A stretch of 32,597 bases of DNA from Oscillospiraceae bacterium (lineage in GTDB: Bacteria > Bacillota > Clostridia > Oscillospirales > CAG-272): positions 1 to 32,597 of the forward strand of contig SVTD01000017.1 in NCBI GenBank assembly GCA_015063955.1, read 5' to 3'. The stretch's first letter is position 1. Every line of letters starts with the position of its first letter. The position numbers and the translations under genes were made by a program. Of this stretch, positions 24,513-32,459 are shown piece by piece. The notes beneath the pieces were generated by a model. It had not been told where the DNA came from, made no database searches, and saw only the letters and a list, made by a program, of their open reading frames with translations.

Positions 24513-24791
24513 TCATATATATCCAACGTACCCCGTGGCAACGCCTGAGCAGGAGCGGCAAAGGACGATATCCTTATACCTCAGCCCGTTTTTTGCAGGC
24601 TTTTGGCAGAGTATGCATTTTTCCCCCGCGGGGGTATCGGTGCAGTCCACGCAGACGTTTTTTCTTGAAAGCCTGTAGTATTTTTCACCGTCCTTCATAG
24701 GTCGCTTGCAAACGTCGCACCGATCGTCGCTCTCAAAGCAGAGCCCGCAGGCGAGGCAGGCTGACACGCCGTCTCTACATACGAGTGACAT
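24513..24791 (-). CDS. Zinc-ribbon protein
   Basis: 93 aa; CLACGLC, CDVCKRPM, CVDC, CILC, CRSC knuckles; start overlaps end of HTH gene. Confidence 0.7.
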   Translation of the reverse strand: MSLVCRDGVSACLACGLCFESDDRCDVCKRPMKDGEKYYRLSRKNVCVDCTDTPAGEKCILCQKPAKNGLRYKDIVLCRSCSGVATGYVGYI

Positions 24792-25002
24792 ATCCGCCTC
24801 CGAAAATGCTGACCTGCTCCATGGGTGAAAGCCCGAGACTTCTGGAAATGGTGCTTGCATCCTTCAGGGTAATGGCAGATTGCCCGCGTCTCAGCTTTCT
24901 GTAAAGGGTGCTTCTGTTGATGCCCAGCTCGTAAGCCAGTGCCTCTAAGGTGGTATTTCTTGAGACAACGGTTTCTTTAAGTCTTTCGATATTGATTTCC
25001 AT
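24775..25002 (-). CDS. Xre-like HTH DNA-binding protein
   Basis: 76 aa MEINIERLKETVVSRNTTLEALAYELGINRSTLYRKLRRGQSAITLKDASTISRSLGLSPMEQVSIFGGGYVTRM. Confidence 0.82.
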   Translation of the reverse strand: MEINIERLKETVVSRNTTLEALAYELGINRSTLYRKLRRGQSAITLKDASTISRSLGLSPMEQVSIFGGGYVTRM

Positions 25003-25034
25003 GCTGATCTTCCTTTCTGTTTGATTCTGCATAA

Positions 25035-25063
25035 ATATTACCAATTTTTACCATCTGTGTCAA
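25035..25063 (-). promoter_or_regulatory. Promoter of HTH cassette
   Basis: Minus strand TTGACA (25063-25058), 17 nt, TAATAT (25040-25035); TGGTAA direct repeats overlap the spacer/-10. Confidence 0.6.
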
Positions 25064-25417
25064 GGCTTTCGACAGCCGATTATGTTGCATTATGTTGCGA
25101 AAAAGCACCGGTCTGTCGAAAAAAGCAAGATCGGCGCGATCCCTGAAAGCAGCATTTCAAGGACGGATAAAAGGAGAAGTGGGCGCCGCGGACACTTGAC
25201 GGAATGCAGAATTTGTGATATTGTAACAGTACGGGAGTGCTCAGGGTAGCGATTCTGAGCAGTGACGGTCTCGGTCGGCTTCGAGAGGTCTGCCGACCCC
25301 GTCTGATCCTATTATAATACCTGTATTTCGACATTTCAAGAGAAAAAAGAACAAATGTTCACCTAATTGGATGCAAAGCGGCAACACAGAGCCGTTTTCG
25401 GAAAGGAAAGAGAAAAA

Positions 25418-26323
25418 GTGAAGAGCTTTTTGAAGATAACGGGCATAATTGCCTCCCTTGCCTTGTGCCTTTGTCTGCTCTCCTGCACGGGCAGGGATGG
25501 AGCGGACACCACAGCGCCCGCAGACACCACGGAGGAGGTGACGACGGCACCTGATACCACGTCCCCCGTTGAACCCACGGAAAAGGAAACCTTCACGGTG
25601 CCGCTGCGCCACGAAAAGGACGGAAGGCTCCAGTGGGAATACACCTATTCCGCTGACGGAATGAGCATTTCAAAGACAGACTACACGGAGGATCCCCCCA
25701 TCACCTACACCGTATATTTTGACGAGGGCGGTCTTCCCCTGAGAATGGAATGGCTGATCTGCGTAAACGATACGAGAACGGAAAAGTGGCGGGACGATTA
25801 TTATCTGGACGAGTCCGGCAGGATAGTTGACGAAAAGCGGTTCTGCGAGGGCGAGATACAGAACGCCTATACCTATACCTACGATGAAAACGGAAGGATC
25901 GCCACTCAACAGTCGCGCAACGTAGCGCAGCAGAATACCGTCTACAGACTGCTGTACGACGAAATGGGCACCCACGTGGGCACGAGGTTTGAGCGGTACA
26001 ACGGCGAAAGAGGCTACTACCACGAGATGAAGACCTGCACCTACGATGATGAGGGCAGGATCCTTACGGAGACTACGGAATCTGTAAAGACCACCCACGT
26101 GTACACCCTCACCGAGGGACTTGTAACTCAGGAAAAGGTGACCAACGACAGCGCAGGATTCTTGTGGAGCTATTATTACGGCTACACCTACGAGAACGGC
26201 TGTCTTGTAAGAAAGGATTGCTCCTACGAGGGCACGATGACAGATTCGGAATTCTTTTGCGAAACAAAATACGGGCATTATTACGATGCAATAAACTGGA
26301 TATTCAGGGAGAGATTACCGTGA
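25418..26323 (+). CDS. Lipoprotein with YD/RHS-like repeats (GTG start)
   Basis: Signal with lipobox CLLSC; repeats YTYSADGMSISK, YTYDENGRIATQ, CTYDDEGRILTE; GGAAAGGAAAG upstream of GTG. Confidence 0.72.
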   Translation: MKSFLKITGIIASLALCLCLLSCTGRDGADTTAPADTTEEVTTAPDTTSPVEPTEKETFTVPLRHEKDGRLQWEYTYSADGMSISKTDYTEDPPITYTVYFDEGGLPLRMEWLICVNDTRTEKWRDDYYLDESGRIVDEKRFCEGEIQNAYTYTYDENGRIATQQSRNVAQQNTVYRLLYDEMGTHVGTRFERYNGERGYYHEMKTCTYDDEGRILTETTESVKTTHVYTLTEGLVTQEKVTNDSAGFLWSYYYGYTYENGCLVRKDCSYEGTMTDSEFFCETKYGHYYDAINWIFRERLP

Positions 26324-27189
26324 AGCTTGAAGAAATACTAAAGGATATAAGATCTGACAGAATAAAGGATATAATCGTTGACTGCGATATGGGAGCTGAC
26401 GGCGACGATCAGTTTGCCTGCGGCTACGCCCTTGCTTCTCCCGATAAGGTAAGAGTGCTGGCGGTGACCTGCGCCCCCTATAACGATAACAGCCACGAGA
26501 CCGTAGAATGGGGCAGGCAGGAAAGTGCCGATATAATCGAGGCATCGGGCGCCGAGGTAAAATACGGAGCGATCGCGGGAAGCCCCGATTACATAACGCG
26601 AAGGGGCGGCCCCGTTGAAAGCCGCGCGGCAGAGGTCATTGCGAAGATAGTAAGAGAGGCGGATGGACCCGTGTATTCCGTATCCACGGGATGCATCACA
26701 AATATTGCAAGCGCCCTTGCACTTTATCCCGATATACGCGAGAAGCTTGTAACGGTGTGGCTTGGGCTTGACGGACTTGACAGCACCACCAATACGGGAG
26801 AGTACAATTATCATAACGACATCGAGGGCGGAAAGCTGTTTTTCGAGCTTTCGGAAAATATCCTCCTCGTTGAGGCAGGCAGAACGGTTGCCCCCTTCAG
26901 AAGAACTGACGAGGAGATAGAGGAGCAGTACTGTGAGAGCCCCCTTGCCCGCTTCCTTGCAAAGAGATTTCGGGAGATCAGCTGGGCCCAGGGCCTTTGG
27001 GACCTTTGCGCTGAAAGCGTGCTCATTATCCCCGATGCCTGCCGGTTCAGAATAACAAACGTGCCCATCTTTGACGAAAAGGGCGAGATATGCGGCTTTA
27101 ACGAAAACAAGCAGATGATAAGCGTAAACAAAAACGACCACGCCCGCATCAGTGCCGATGCGCGAGAGAGGATAAACGGCTGCAAATGA
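26320..27189 (+). CDS. Inosine-uridine-preferring nucleoside hydrolase family protein (GTG start)
   Basis: IIVDCDMGADGDDQFACGYAL (DxDxGxxxDD-type), VLAVTCAPYNDN, YNYHNDIEGG; 4-nt overlap with upstream lipoprotein. Confidence 0.85.
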   Translation: MKLEEILKDIRSDRIKDIIVDCDMGADGDDQFACGYALASPDKVRVLAVTCAPYNDNSHETVEWGRQESADIIEASGAEVKYGAIAGSPDYITRRGGPVESRAAEVIAKIVREADGPVYSVSTGCITNIASALALYPDIREKLVTVWLGLDGLDSTTNTGEYNYHNDIEGGKLFFELSENILLVEAGRTVAPFRRTDEEIEEQYCESPLARFLAKRFREISWAQGLWDLCAESVLIIPDACRFRITNVPIFDEKGEICGFNENKQMISVNKNDHARISADARERINGCK

Positions 27190-27260
27190 GCGCAGATTGA
27201 CAAAGATATATAGCGGTGATATAATAATATTACAGAAATACGTTTTAGAAGGAGTTACAT

Positions 27261-29372
27261 ATGAAAAAGCTGATCTCATATTTGCTGATATTTGCAATAC
27301 TTGTCGGTTGCATGGCTTCTGCGGCTGCCGTATCTGCAGTTGATGTAACCCTCGCGGCAGAATCTGTGGAAAAGGTGGAGGGTAGCGGTACAGCAGTAGC
27401 CCCAAAGCTTACAATTGCCGGAAATCCCGGTCTTTCCTACGTAAGGCTTGTAGTATACTACGATTCTTCCGAGCTTGCACTTGGTGACACAGCGGATTCT
27501 CTCGCTGATTCTGTCTTCAGCGCAGACGATTCTGAGGTTTCCAAGGAGTACGCAGGCACCCACAGGAACGTAAGAGATCATATTCCCGAAGAGCTCAGGG
27601 ATATGAGCAACGGCTTTTTTGTTGAGCTCTGCGGAGCAGGGGAGGAGACAGTATACGGCGACGGTATTGCCGTTGAGATCCCTTTCGAGATCATCGCTTC
27701 CGATCCCGGCGAGTTCAACTACACAGTAGCAGTTGCTGAGGCTCTTGACGCTGACGGCAACGATATTGCACTCGAAGGTGTGTCTGCTGCAGTATCTTAC
27801 GTGGCTGACCCACTCACAGGCATCCATGATGAGTTCACAGTCTTTATGGATCCTGCAATTGCTGAGGTAACCGTTGGCACAACAAGTATCGACGTTGATA
27901 TCAGACTTGACCAAAACCCCGGACTTTGGGCTACGCGTATTTACATCGTATATCCCGAGGCTCTTACCCTTGCCGATGCAGACGGTAACGCAAGGGTAGA
28001 GAACTCCTTTATGATATTTGAAGGAGCAGGTGAAATGCTTCCCGGTCTTCCCGACCTTGCACTTGACGATCCCCGTCAGCCGGCTACCTTTGAAAAGGTT
28101 ATGAGAAGTGATCCTTCCATCGTTAAGGAGGGGTATCACTCCACAACGGTCTATTTTGAATCAGAAACCGTTGATACGGTTGCTGATGCCGACGGAGTGC
28201 TGTGCACGCTGAGCTTCAGTGTTTCAGACAGCGTCAAAGATGGAGACGCGCTCGATATCAGTATGTATTACGGAGATAGCGATTTTCTGTATGCCTATAC
28301 GGATGATGGGACAGGGTTCCCCGTATTTGTGGAATACAGTCCTGCTGTCATAGGATCAGATATTACGTTTGTTAGTGTTATTTGTGATCATGTTGAGGGA
28401 GATGCGATTATTACCGACCCTACCTGCACGGAGCCCGGCATGATAGTGCATAAGTGTACTCTTTGCGGCCTGATTGTCCGCCGTGAGTATATTTCCGCAA
28501 CCGGCCACGATAGGAACGGCGACGTTGTGACCGTGGAGCCTACCTGTGTGAAGGACGGTACGAAAACAACGTATTGCAGTATATGCGGTGAAGTTTCCGC
28601 GATTGAGATAATAGAGGCTCTCGGCTCACATACTCCCGGTGCTGATGCAACCTGTACCGAGCCGCAGCTCTGTCTTGTGTGCTCTTCGGTGATCAAGGCG
28701 CCACTCGGACATACTGAGGGTGAGGCTGTGGTTATAGAGCCTACCTGTACTCTTGAGGGCGAGGAGACTTTTTATTGCACCGTATGCTCGGTTCATACAA
28801 GAACTGAGATAATTCCCCCCAAGGGACATACTGTAATACTCGGCACCTGTACCGTATGCGGTGAGACTGAGCTTGTACCCCGGGAGCTGATATATACCGT
28901 ATCAAACGGTGCTGTCACCGTCACCGGGTATACAGGTGAGGAGAGTAAGCTTTATATTCCTGCCACTATTGAAGGATATCCCGTAAGTACGGTAGCAGAT
29001 ACACTTTACAAAAGCAGCAGTATCAAAAGCATCTATCTTTCCGAAAATATAGAGAGTCTCGTTCTTTCCGTTTCGGGCAGTGCGAAGCTTGAGTCACTTT
29101 ATATTAGCGGTGCCGATACAACCATCCGAATTCAAGGCTCATATACATCAAGCTCCGGAATCAGTAACGTATTTTATGCGGGAACTTTAGCGGAATACAG
29201 CAGCAATATGGGCGCGGTAAATTATTTTACAAACGTGATCTGCAATTACGGAACTCCCATGGAGGGATTCATTTTTACTACGGATGAGGATGCCCGGAGC
29301 ATAACCGTAACCGGCTATACGGTCTTCTTTCAGAGCTTGTTATTCCCGCTGAATACCGTGGCTACAGAGTGA
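27261..29372 (+). CDS. Secreted multidomain protein: signal peptide, cohesin-like domains, CxxC repeats, BspA-like LRR start (5' part of frameshifted gene)
   Basis: Signal MKKLISYLLIFAILVGCMASAAAVSA; two cohesin-like segments; TCTEPG...CTLCG repeats; VTVTGYTGEESKLYIPATIEGYPVSTV; homology continues in another frame after ~29320. Confidence 0.78.
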   Translation: MKKLISYLLIFAILVGCMASAAAVSAVDVTLAAESVEKVEGSGTAVAPKLTIAGNPGLSYVRLVVYYDSSELALGDTADSLADSVFSADDSEVSKEYAGTHRNVRDHIPEELRDMSNGFFVELCGAGEETVYGDGIAVEIPFEIIASDPGEFNYTVAVAEALDADGNDIALEGVSAAVSYVADPLTGIHDEFTVFMDPAIAEVTVGTTSIDVDIRLDQNPGLWATRIYIVYPEALTLADADGNARVENSFMIFEGAGEMLPGLPDLALDDPRQPATFEKVMRSDPSIVKEGYHSTTVYFESETVDTVADADGVLCTLSFSVSDSVKDGDALDISMYYGDSDFLYAYTDDGTGFPVFVEYSPAVIGSDITFVSVICDHVEGDAIITDPTCTEPGMIVHKCTLCGLIVRREYISATGHDRNGDVVTVEPTCVKDGTKTTYCSICGEVSAIEIIEALGSHTPGADATCTEPQLCLVCSSVIKAPLGHTEGEAVVIEPTCTLEGEETFYCTVCSVHTRTEIIPPKGHTVILGTCTVCGETELVPRELIYTVSNGAVTVTGYTGEESKLYIPATIEGYPVSTVADTLYKSSSIKSIYLSENIESLVLSVSGSAKLESLYISGADTTIRIQGSYTSSSGISNVFYAGTLAEYSSNMGAVNYFTNVICNYGTPMEGFIFTTDEDARSITVTGYTVFFQSLLFPLNTVATE

Positions 29373-30187
29373 TTGCCATAGATGTGAAAGCATTTGCCGG
29401 CAGAACGGATATCACAAGCATTTCCATCCCCGGAACTGTTGAGTTCATTGAGGAAGGATCCTTTGAGGGCTGTACAGGCCTCAGGAACGTGATTTTCGGA
29501 GAGGGAATTTGTGAGATCGGCGACTACGCATTCTCAGGCTGTACCTCTCTTGAAAGTGTCATCCTTCCCGAAAGCGTTGTTTACGTCTGGGCTTATGCCT
29601 TCAATAAGTGCACCTCGCTCGTCAGCGTATATCTTCCTTCCGCCCTTGCGGCGATTGAGTATAAAGCCTTCTACAGATGCGAAAATATTTGCTCCGTTGT
29701 CTATAATGGCTCGCCCGCTGAGTTCGGTAAGGTATATATGGGCAACGGTAACGATCCCATTACGATGTGCGAGATAGAATATCTTGAGGAGGATGAGGTA
29801 AAGATAGTTTCCATCCCCGTCCCTGAGGGAATGGATCCTGAGGATTGCCGCCTGTATTACGTTGATGAAAACGGTAACGCAACTGAGCTTTTCGTTGAGT
29901 GTGTCGACGGCCATTTCGTTGTGGTTTCCCAGGCGACAGGCTACTATATCGTTCGTGACGTGAGTGAAGAAGCTGTCACCGTCACGGGCGGCGACGTTGA
30001 CGGTGACGGCAGAATCACCGCTATTGATGCAAACAGGCTGCAGCGTATTATTTCAGGTATTGTTGAAGTCAAGGTGGGCACAGACGAGTACCGCGCCTCT
30101 GACGTAAACGGTGACGGTGAAATAAATATTATGGACGAAAATCTTCTGAAGCGTATACTTGCAGGCGTTATAACACCCGGAGTATGA
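29369..30187 (+). CDS. BspA-like leucine-rich repeats plus C-terminal dockerin (3' part of frameshifted gene; in-frame homology begins ~29321)
   Basis: AFAGRTDITSISIPGTVEFIEEGSFEGCTGLRNVIF LRR_5 pattern; GDVDGDGRITAIDANRLQRIISGI...DVNGDGEINIMDENLLKRILAGV dockerin. Confidence 0.82.
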   Translation: MIAIDVKAFAGRTDITSISIPGTVEFIEEGSFEGCTGLRNVIFGEGICEIGDYAFSGCTSLESVILPESVVYVWAYAFNKCTSLVSVYLPSALAAIEYKAFYRCENICSVVYNGSPAEFGKVYMGNGNDPITMCEIEYLEEDEVKIVSIPVPEGMDPEDCRLYYVDENGNATELFVECVDGHFVVVSQATGYYIVRDVSEEAVTVTGGDVDGDGRITAIDANRLQRIISGIVEVKVGTDEYRASDVNGDGEINIMDENLLKRILAGVITPGV

Positions 30188-30203
30188 TGCTCTGAAAACG
30201 ACC

Positions 30204-30238
30204 GCCCCCTGCCGAGATCTCGGCAGGGGGCTTTTTGC
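30204..30238 (+). terminator. Terminator
   Basis: Perfect palindrome CCCCCTGCCGAGATCTCGGCAGGGGG then CTTTTTG. Confidence 0.85.
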
Positions 30239-30289
30239 TTTTCTGTACTGATCCGGGATGATAAAAAATCCCTTTGTCACAAAAAACTG

Positions 30290-30318
30290 TTGACAGAGGG
30301 AATATTTTTCTTTATAAT
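30290..30318 (+). promoter_or_regulatory. Perfect-consensus promoter of the DUF3793-like gene
   Basis: TTGACA (30290-30295), 17 nt, TATAAT (30313-30318). Confidence 0.85.
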
Positions 30319-30326
30319 ATAATTGT

Positions 30327-30344
30327 AGTTAGCATATGCTAACT
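30327..30344. promoter_or_regulatory. Palindromic operator candidate 1
   Basis: AGTTAGCATATGCTAACT perfect 18-bp palindrome at expected TSS. Confidence 0.75.
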
Positions 30345-30383
30345 GGCGCCGCCCCCCGCGAGGGGCGTAAAAAATACCGCACG

Positions 30384-30399
30384 GTTAGCATATGCTAAC
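30384..30399. promoter_or_regulatory. Palindromic operator candidate 2
   Basis: GTTAGCATATGCTAAC, identical 16-bp core, 57 bp downstream of copy 1. Confidence 0.72.
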
Positions 30400-30470
30400 T
30401 GCGAATATATAAAGCACAAATGCGAAAAATGTAACAGAGAGCTTTTTGCAACTGAAAAAAGAGGTGAAAT

Positions 30471-31019
30471 ATGGAAAAATTGATAGCGCGACACTGCGCT
30501 CCTGCTCTTGCAGGGATAAAAAGCGCAAATCTTGTGGCAATAGATAAAAAGAAATATCCCGAGGGAAGGGAAGAGATATGCCGTCTTGATGAGAAGCTTT
30601 CAAAAAAGGGCATCCGTCTTGAGATAGTGGCGGAGGGAAAAAAACGGCTTCTCGTTCTCGTGTACCGTCCGAAGGTGCTTTTGCGTCAGCTGGGAGTCAG
30701 CGGTGTGAGAGAGCTTCTGCTGGGGGCAGGCTATCCCGAGGGGGCAGACCTTGGAGAAACCATCGATTATTTGAAAATGCGTCTTGGGGAGGAGGATTTT
30801 CCCCACGAGATAGGGGCATTTCTCGGCTATCCCGTGGAGGATATCTACGGCTTTATCCATCATAAGGACGAGGGAGTGCTTTTGGTGGGTGAATGGAAGG
30901 TATATTCCGATGCAGGCGCCGCCTCAAGGCTTTTTGCAAGATTTTCCTCCTGTCGTGAGGGGCTTGCGCGCCGTCTGTCCCGTGGGGCGAGCCTTGCGGA
31001 GATATTCGGAGCGCAATAA
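30471..31019 (+). CDS. DUF3793-like protein
   Basis: 182 aa; HCAPALAGIKSANLVAI N-terminus, GYPVEDIYGFIHHKDEGVLLVGEWKVYSDAGAA C-terminal motif typical of the family from memory. Confidence 0.75.
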   Translation: MEKLIARHCAPALAGIKSANLVAIDKKKYPEGREEICRLDEKLSKKGIRLEIVAEGKKRLLVLVYRPKVLLRQLGVSGVRELLLGAGYPEGADLGETIDYLKMRLGEEDFPHEIGAFLGYPVEDIYGFIHHKDEGVLLVGEWKVYSDAGAASRLFARFSSCREGLARRLSRGASLAEIFGAQ

Positions 31020-31125
31020 AGGGAAAAAAAGAAAAAATTCCTCCAAAGGTCTTGTAACAGGCACTTTAGTATGCTAAAATGTTAATGCGTTTATTTGAAC
31101 GGAATTATATATATTGGAGGAAAAT

Positions 31126-32220
31126 ATGAAAAATATTATGACAAAGGCAATGTGCCTTGCCCTTTGTGCCGCGATGCTTCTCTCCTTCTGCCTGGTCGTT
31201 TCGGCAGAAAACGTTGACGAAGCGTGGGACGTGGGCGAAAACTACGTATATTACGGCACATACCTTGCCGTAGGTGAGGGTGAGTATACGATGAGCGAGC
31301 TCTACGATTACACACTTTTCGGCTTTATGCCCGATGAAACGGGGAAGTATACGTTTACGGTAACAGACGGTCTTATCGGACTTGCAAGCCACCATGCTAT
31401 GTGGGTAACCGTAGCTCCCTCCGAATCCACCGTAACCGAAAGCTCCGTTTCCTGGGAGTGCACAGGCGTAGGTCAGGAGATCTGGCTTGCTGTTATCACA
31501 GATGCAGCTACAGCTTCCATCAAGGTCGAGGCAGGGGAGTCCGATAGAGTAGTTATCGAGAAGATCGAGTACGCAAATAAGGTTGCTCCCGAGGCGTTCA
31601 CCTTCCCCGGCGATGCTTCTCTTATCAAGAACGTAAATACAATGAACTCAACCGTTGATACAGCAGTTCTCGGCTCCGACGGATATTATCATCTTAATTC
31701 CGCAGACGGCTATATCCTTTATGCAAATCTTAACGACAGTCAGATGAGCCTCAGCGCCGCAACGAGCTACGGCCAGCTCAAGGGCGCAGAGTATAACGAG
31801 GACGGCGAGCTTGTAGCCATCATCGATTATAACAACGCATTTGCAGAGTACTTCGAGTGTGTAGATGCAGCTACTTATCTTTATCCTCTCACAGAGGACC
31901 TTATGACAATGTTCCAGGATATCGGCGATAATCTCGGCTGGTACGGCGCAGACGGCTGGCTTGGTCTTTCCGGCGAGGATGCGTGGATGTTCGCTTGCTA
32001 CTATACCGAGGAGGTATTTGAAGAGGAGGTCGTTCTCGGTGACCTCGACGGCGACGGACAGGTTAACGGCATCGACTCCAACTACCTTATGAGAGCAGTT
32101 GCAGGCACCATCTCCATTGAGAGCGGAAGCAGCCAGGAAAAGGCAGCCGACGTTAACGGAGACGGCCAGATCAATGCTATCGACACAAATATGCTCAAGA
32201 GAATTCTTGCAGGAGCATAA
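31126..32220 (+). CDS. Secreted dockerin-containing protein of unknown function
   Basis: Signal MKNIMTKAMCLALCAAMLLSFCLVVSA; C-terminal GDLDGDGQVNGIDSNYLMRAVAGT...DVNGDGQINAIDTNMLKRILAGA; GGAGG upstream of ATG 31126. Confidence 0.85.
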   Translation: MKNIMTKAMCLALCAAMLLSFCLVVSAENVDEAWDVGENYVYYGTYLAVGEGEYTMSELYDYTLFGFMPDETGKYTFTVTDGLIGLASHHAMWVTVAPSESTVTESSVSWECTGVGQEIWLAVITDAATASIKVEAGESDRVVIEKIEYANKVAPEAFTFPGDASLIKNVNTMNSTVDTAVLGSDGYYHLNSADGYILYANLNDSQMSLSAATSYGQLKGAEYNEDGELVAIIDYNNAFAEYFECVDAATYLYPLTEDLMTMFQDIGDNLGWYGADGWLGLSGEDAWMFACYYTEEVFEEEVVLGDLDGDGQVNGIDSNYLMRAVAGTISIESGSSQEKAADVNGDGQINAIDTNMLKRILAGA

Positions 32221-32221
32221 G

Positions 32222-32251
32222 AAAAAAGCACCCCCCGGGGTGCTTTTTTCA
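32222..32251. terminator. Terminator
   Basis: AAAAAAGCACCCCCCGGGGTGCTTTTTT. Confidence 0.85.
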
Positions 32252-32362
32252 GTGAGATCCGCCTTCGGCGGGTGAAATCCCTTCGGGATGAAATATTTGC
32301 CTTGCAAATGTGAAATGTTCCCTTCGGGAACGTTAAGGGAAAATCCGCAAAGGCGGATTTCG
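32251..32362. repeat. Micro-hairpin array 2
   Basis: CCGCC-TTC-GGCGG, ATCCC-TTC-GGGAT, ATTTGC-CTT-GCAAAT, GTTCCC-TTC-GGGAAC, AAATCCGC-AAAG-GCGGATTT with GTGAAAT/TGAAAT linkers. Confidence 0.78.
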
Positions 32363-32408
32363 TTTATATTTCAAATTCGGGTTTATCGGTGAGGGGGACG
32401 CAGGGGAT

Positions 32409-32459
32409 GCAAAGAACTTTTTTGAAAAAAAGTTCTCTGCACTCTCAAAAAACTTTGAA
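32409..32459 (+). repeat. Dispersed palindromic repeat family B, copy 5
   Basis: GCAAAGAACTTTTTTGAAAAAAAGTTCTCTGCACTCTCAAAAAACTTTGAA, identical to the 23575 copy over this stretch. Confidence 0.85.

Noticed and set aside
24227-25063. Type II toxin-antitoxin system
   Set aside because: HTH protein is present but neither Cys-rich protein resembles a known toxin fold from sequence; insufficient support.
26338-27405. 355-aa minus-strand ORF
   Set aside because: Antisense to the nucleoside hydrolase, with basic/Tyr-rich composition and no domain.
27276-28139. 287-aa minus-strand ORF opposite the cohesin-like protein
   Set aside because: Antisense of a gene with a clear signal peptide and domain structure.
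29315-29335. Programmed -1 ribosomal frameshift at the dockerin gene
   Set aside because: No X XXY YYZ heptamer in the zero frame and no obvious downstream stimulator; a 1-nt deletion in a G run explains it better.
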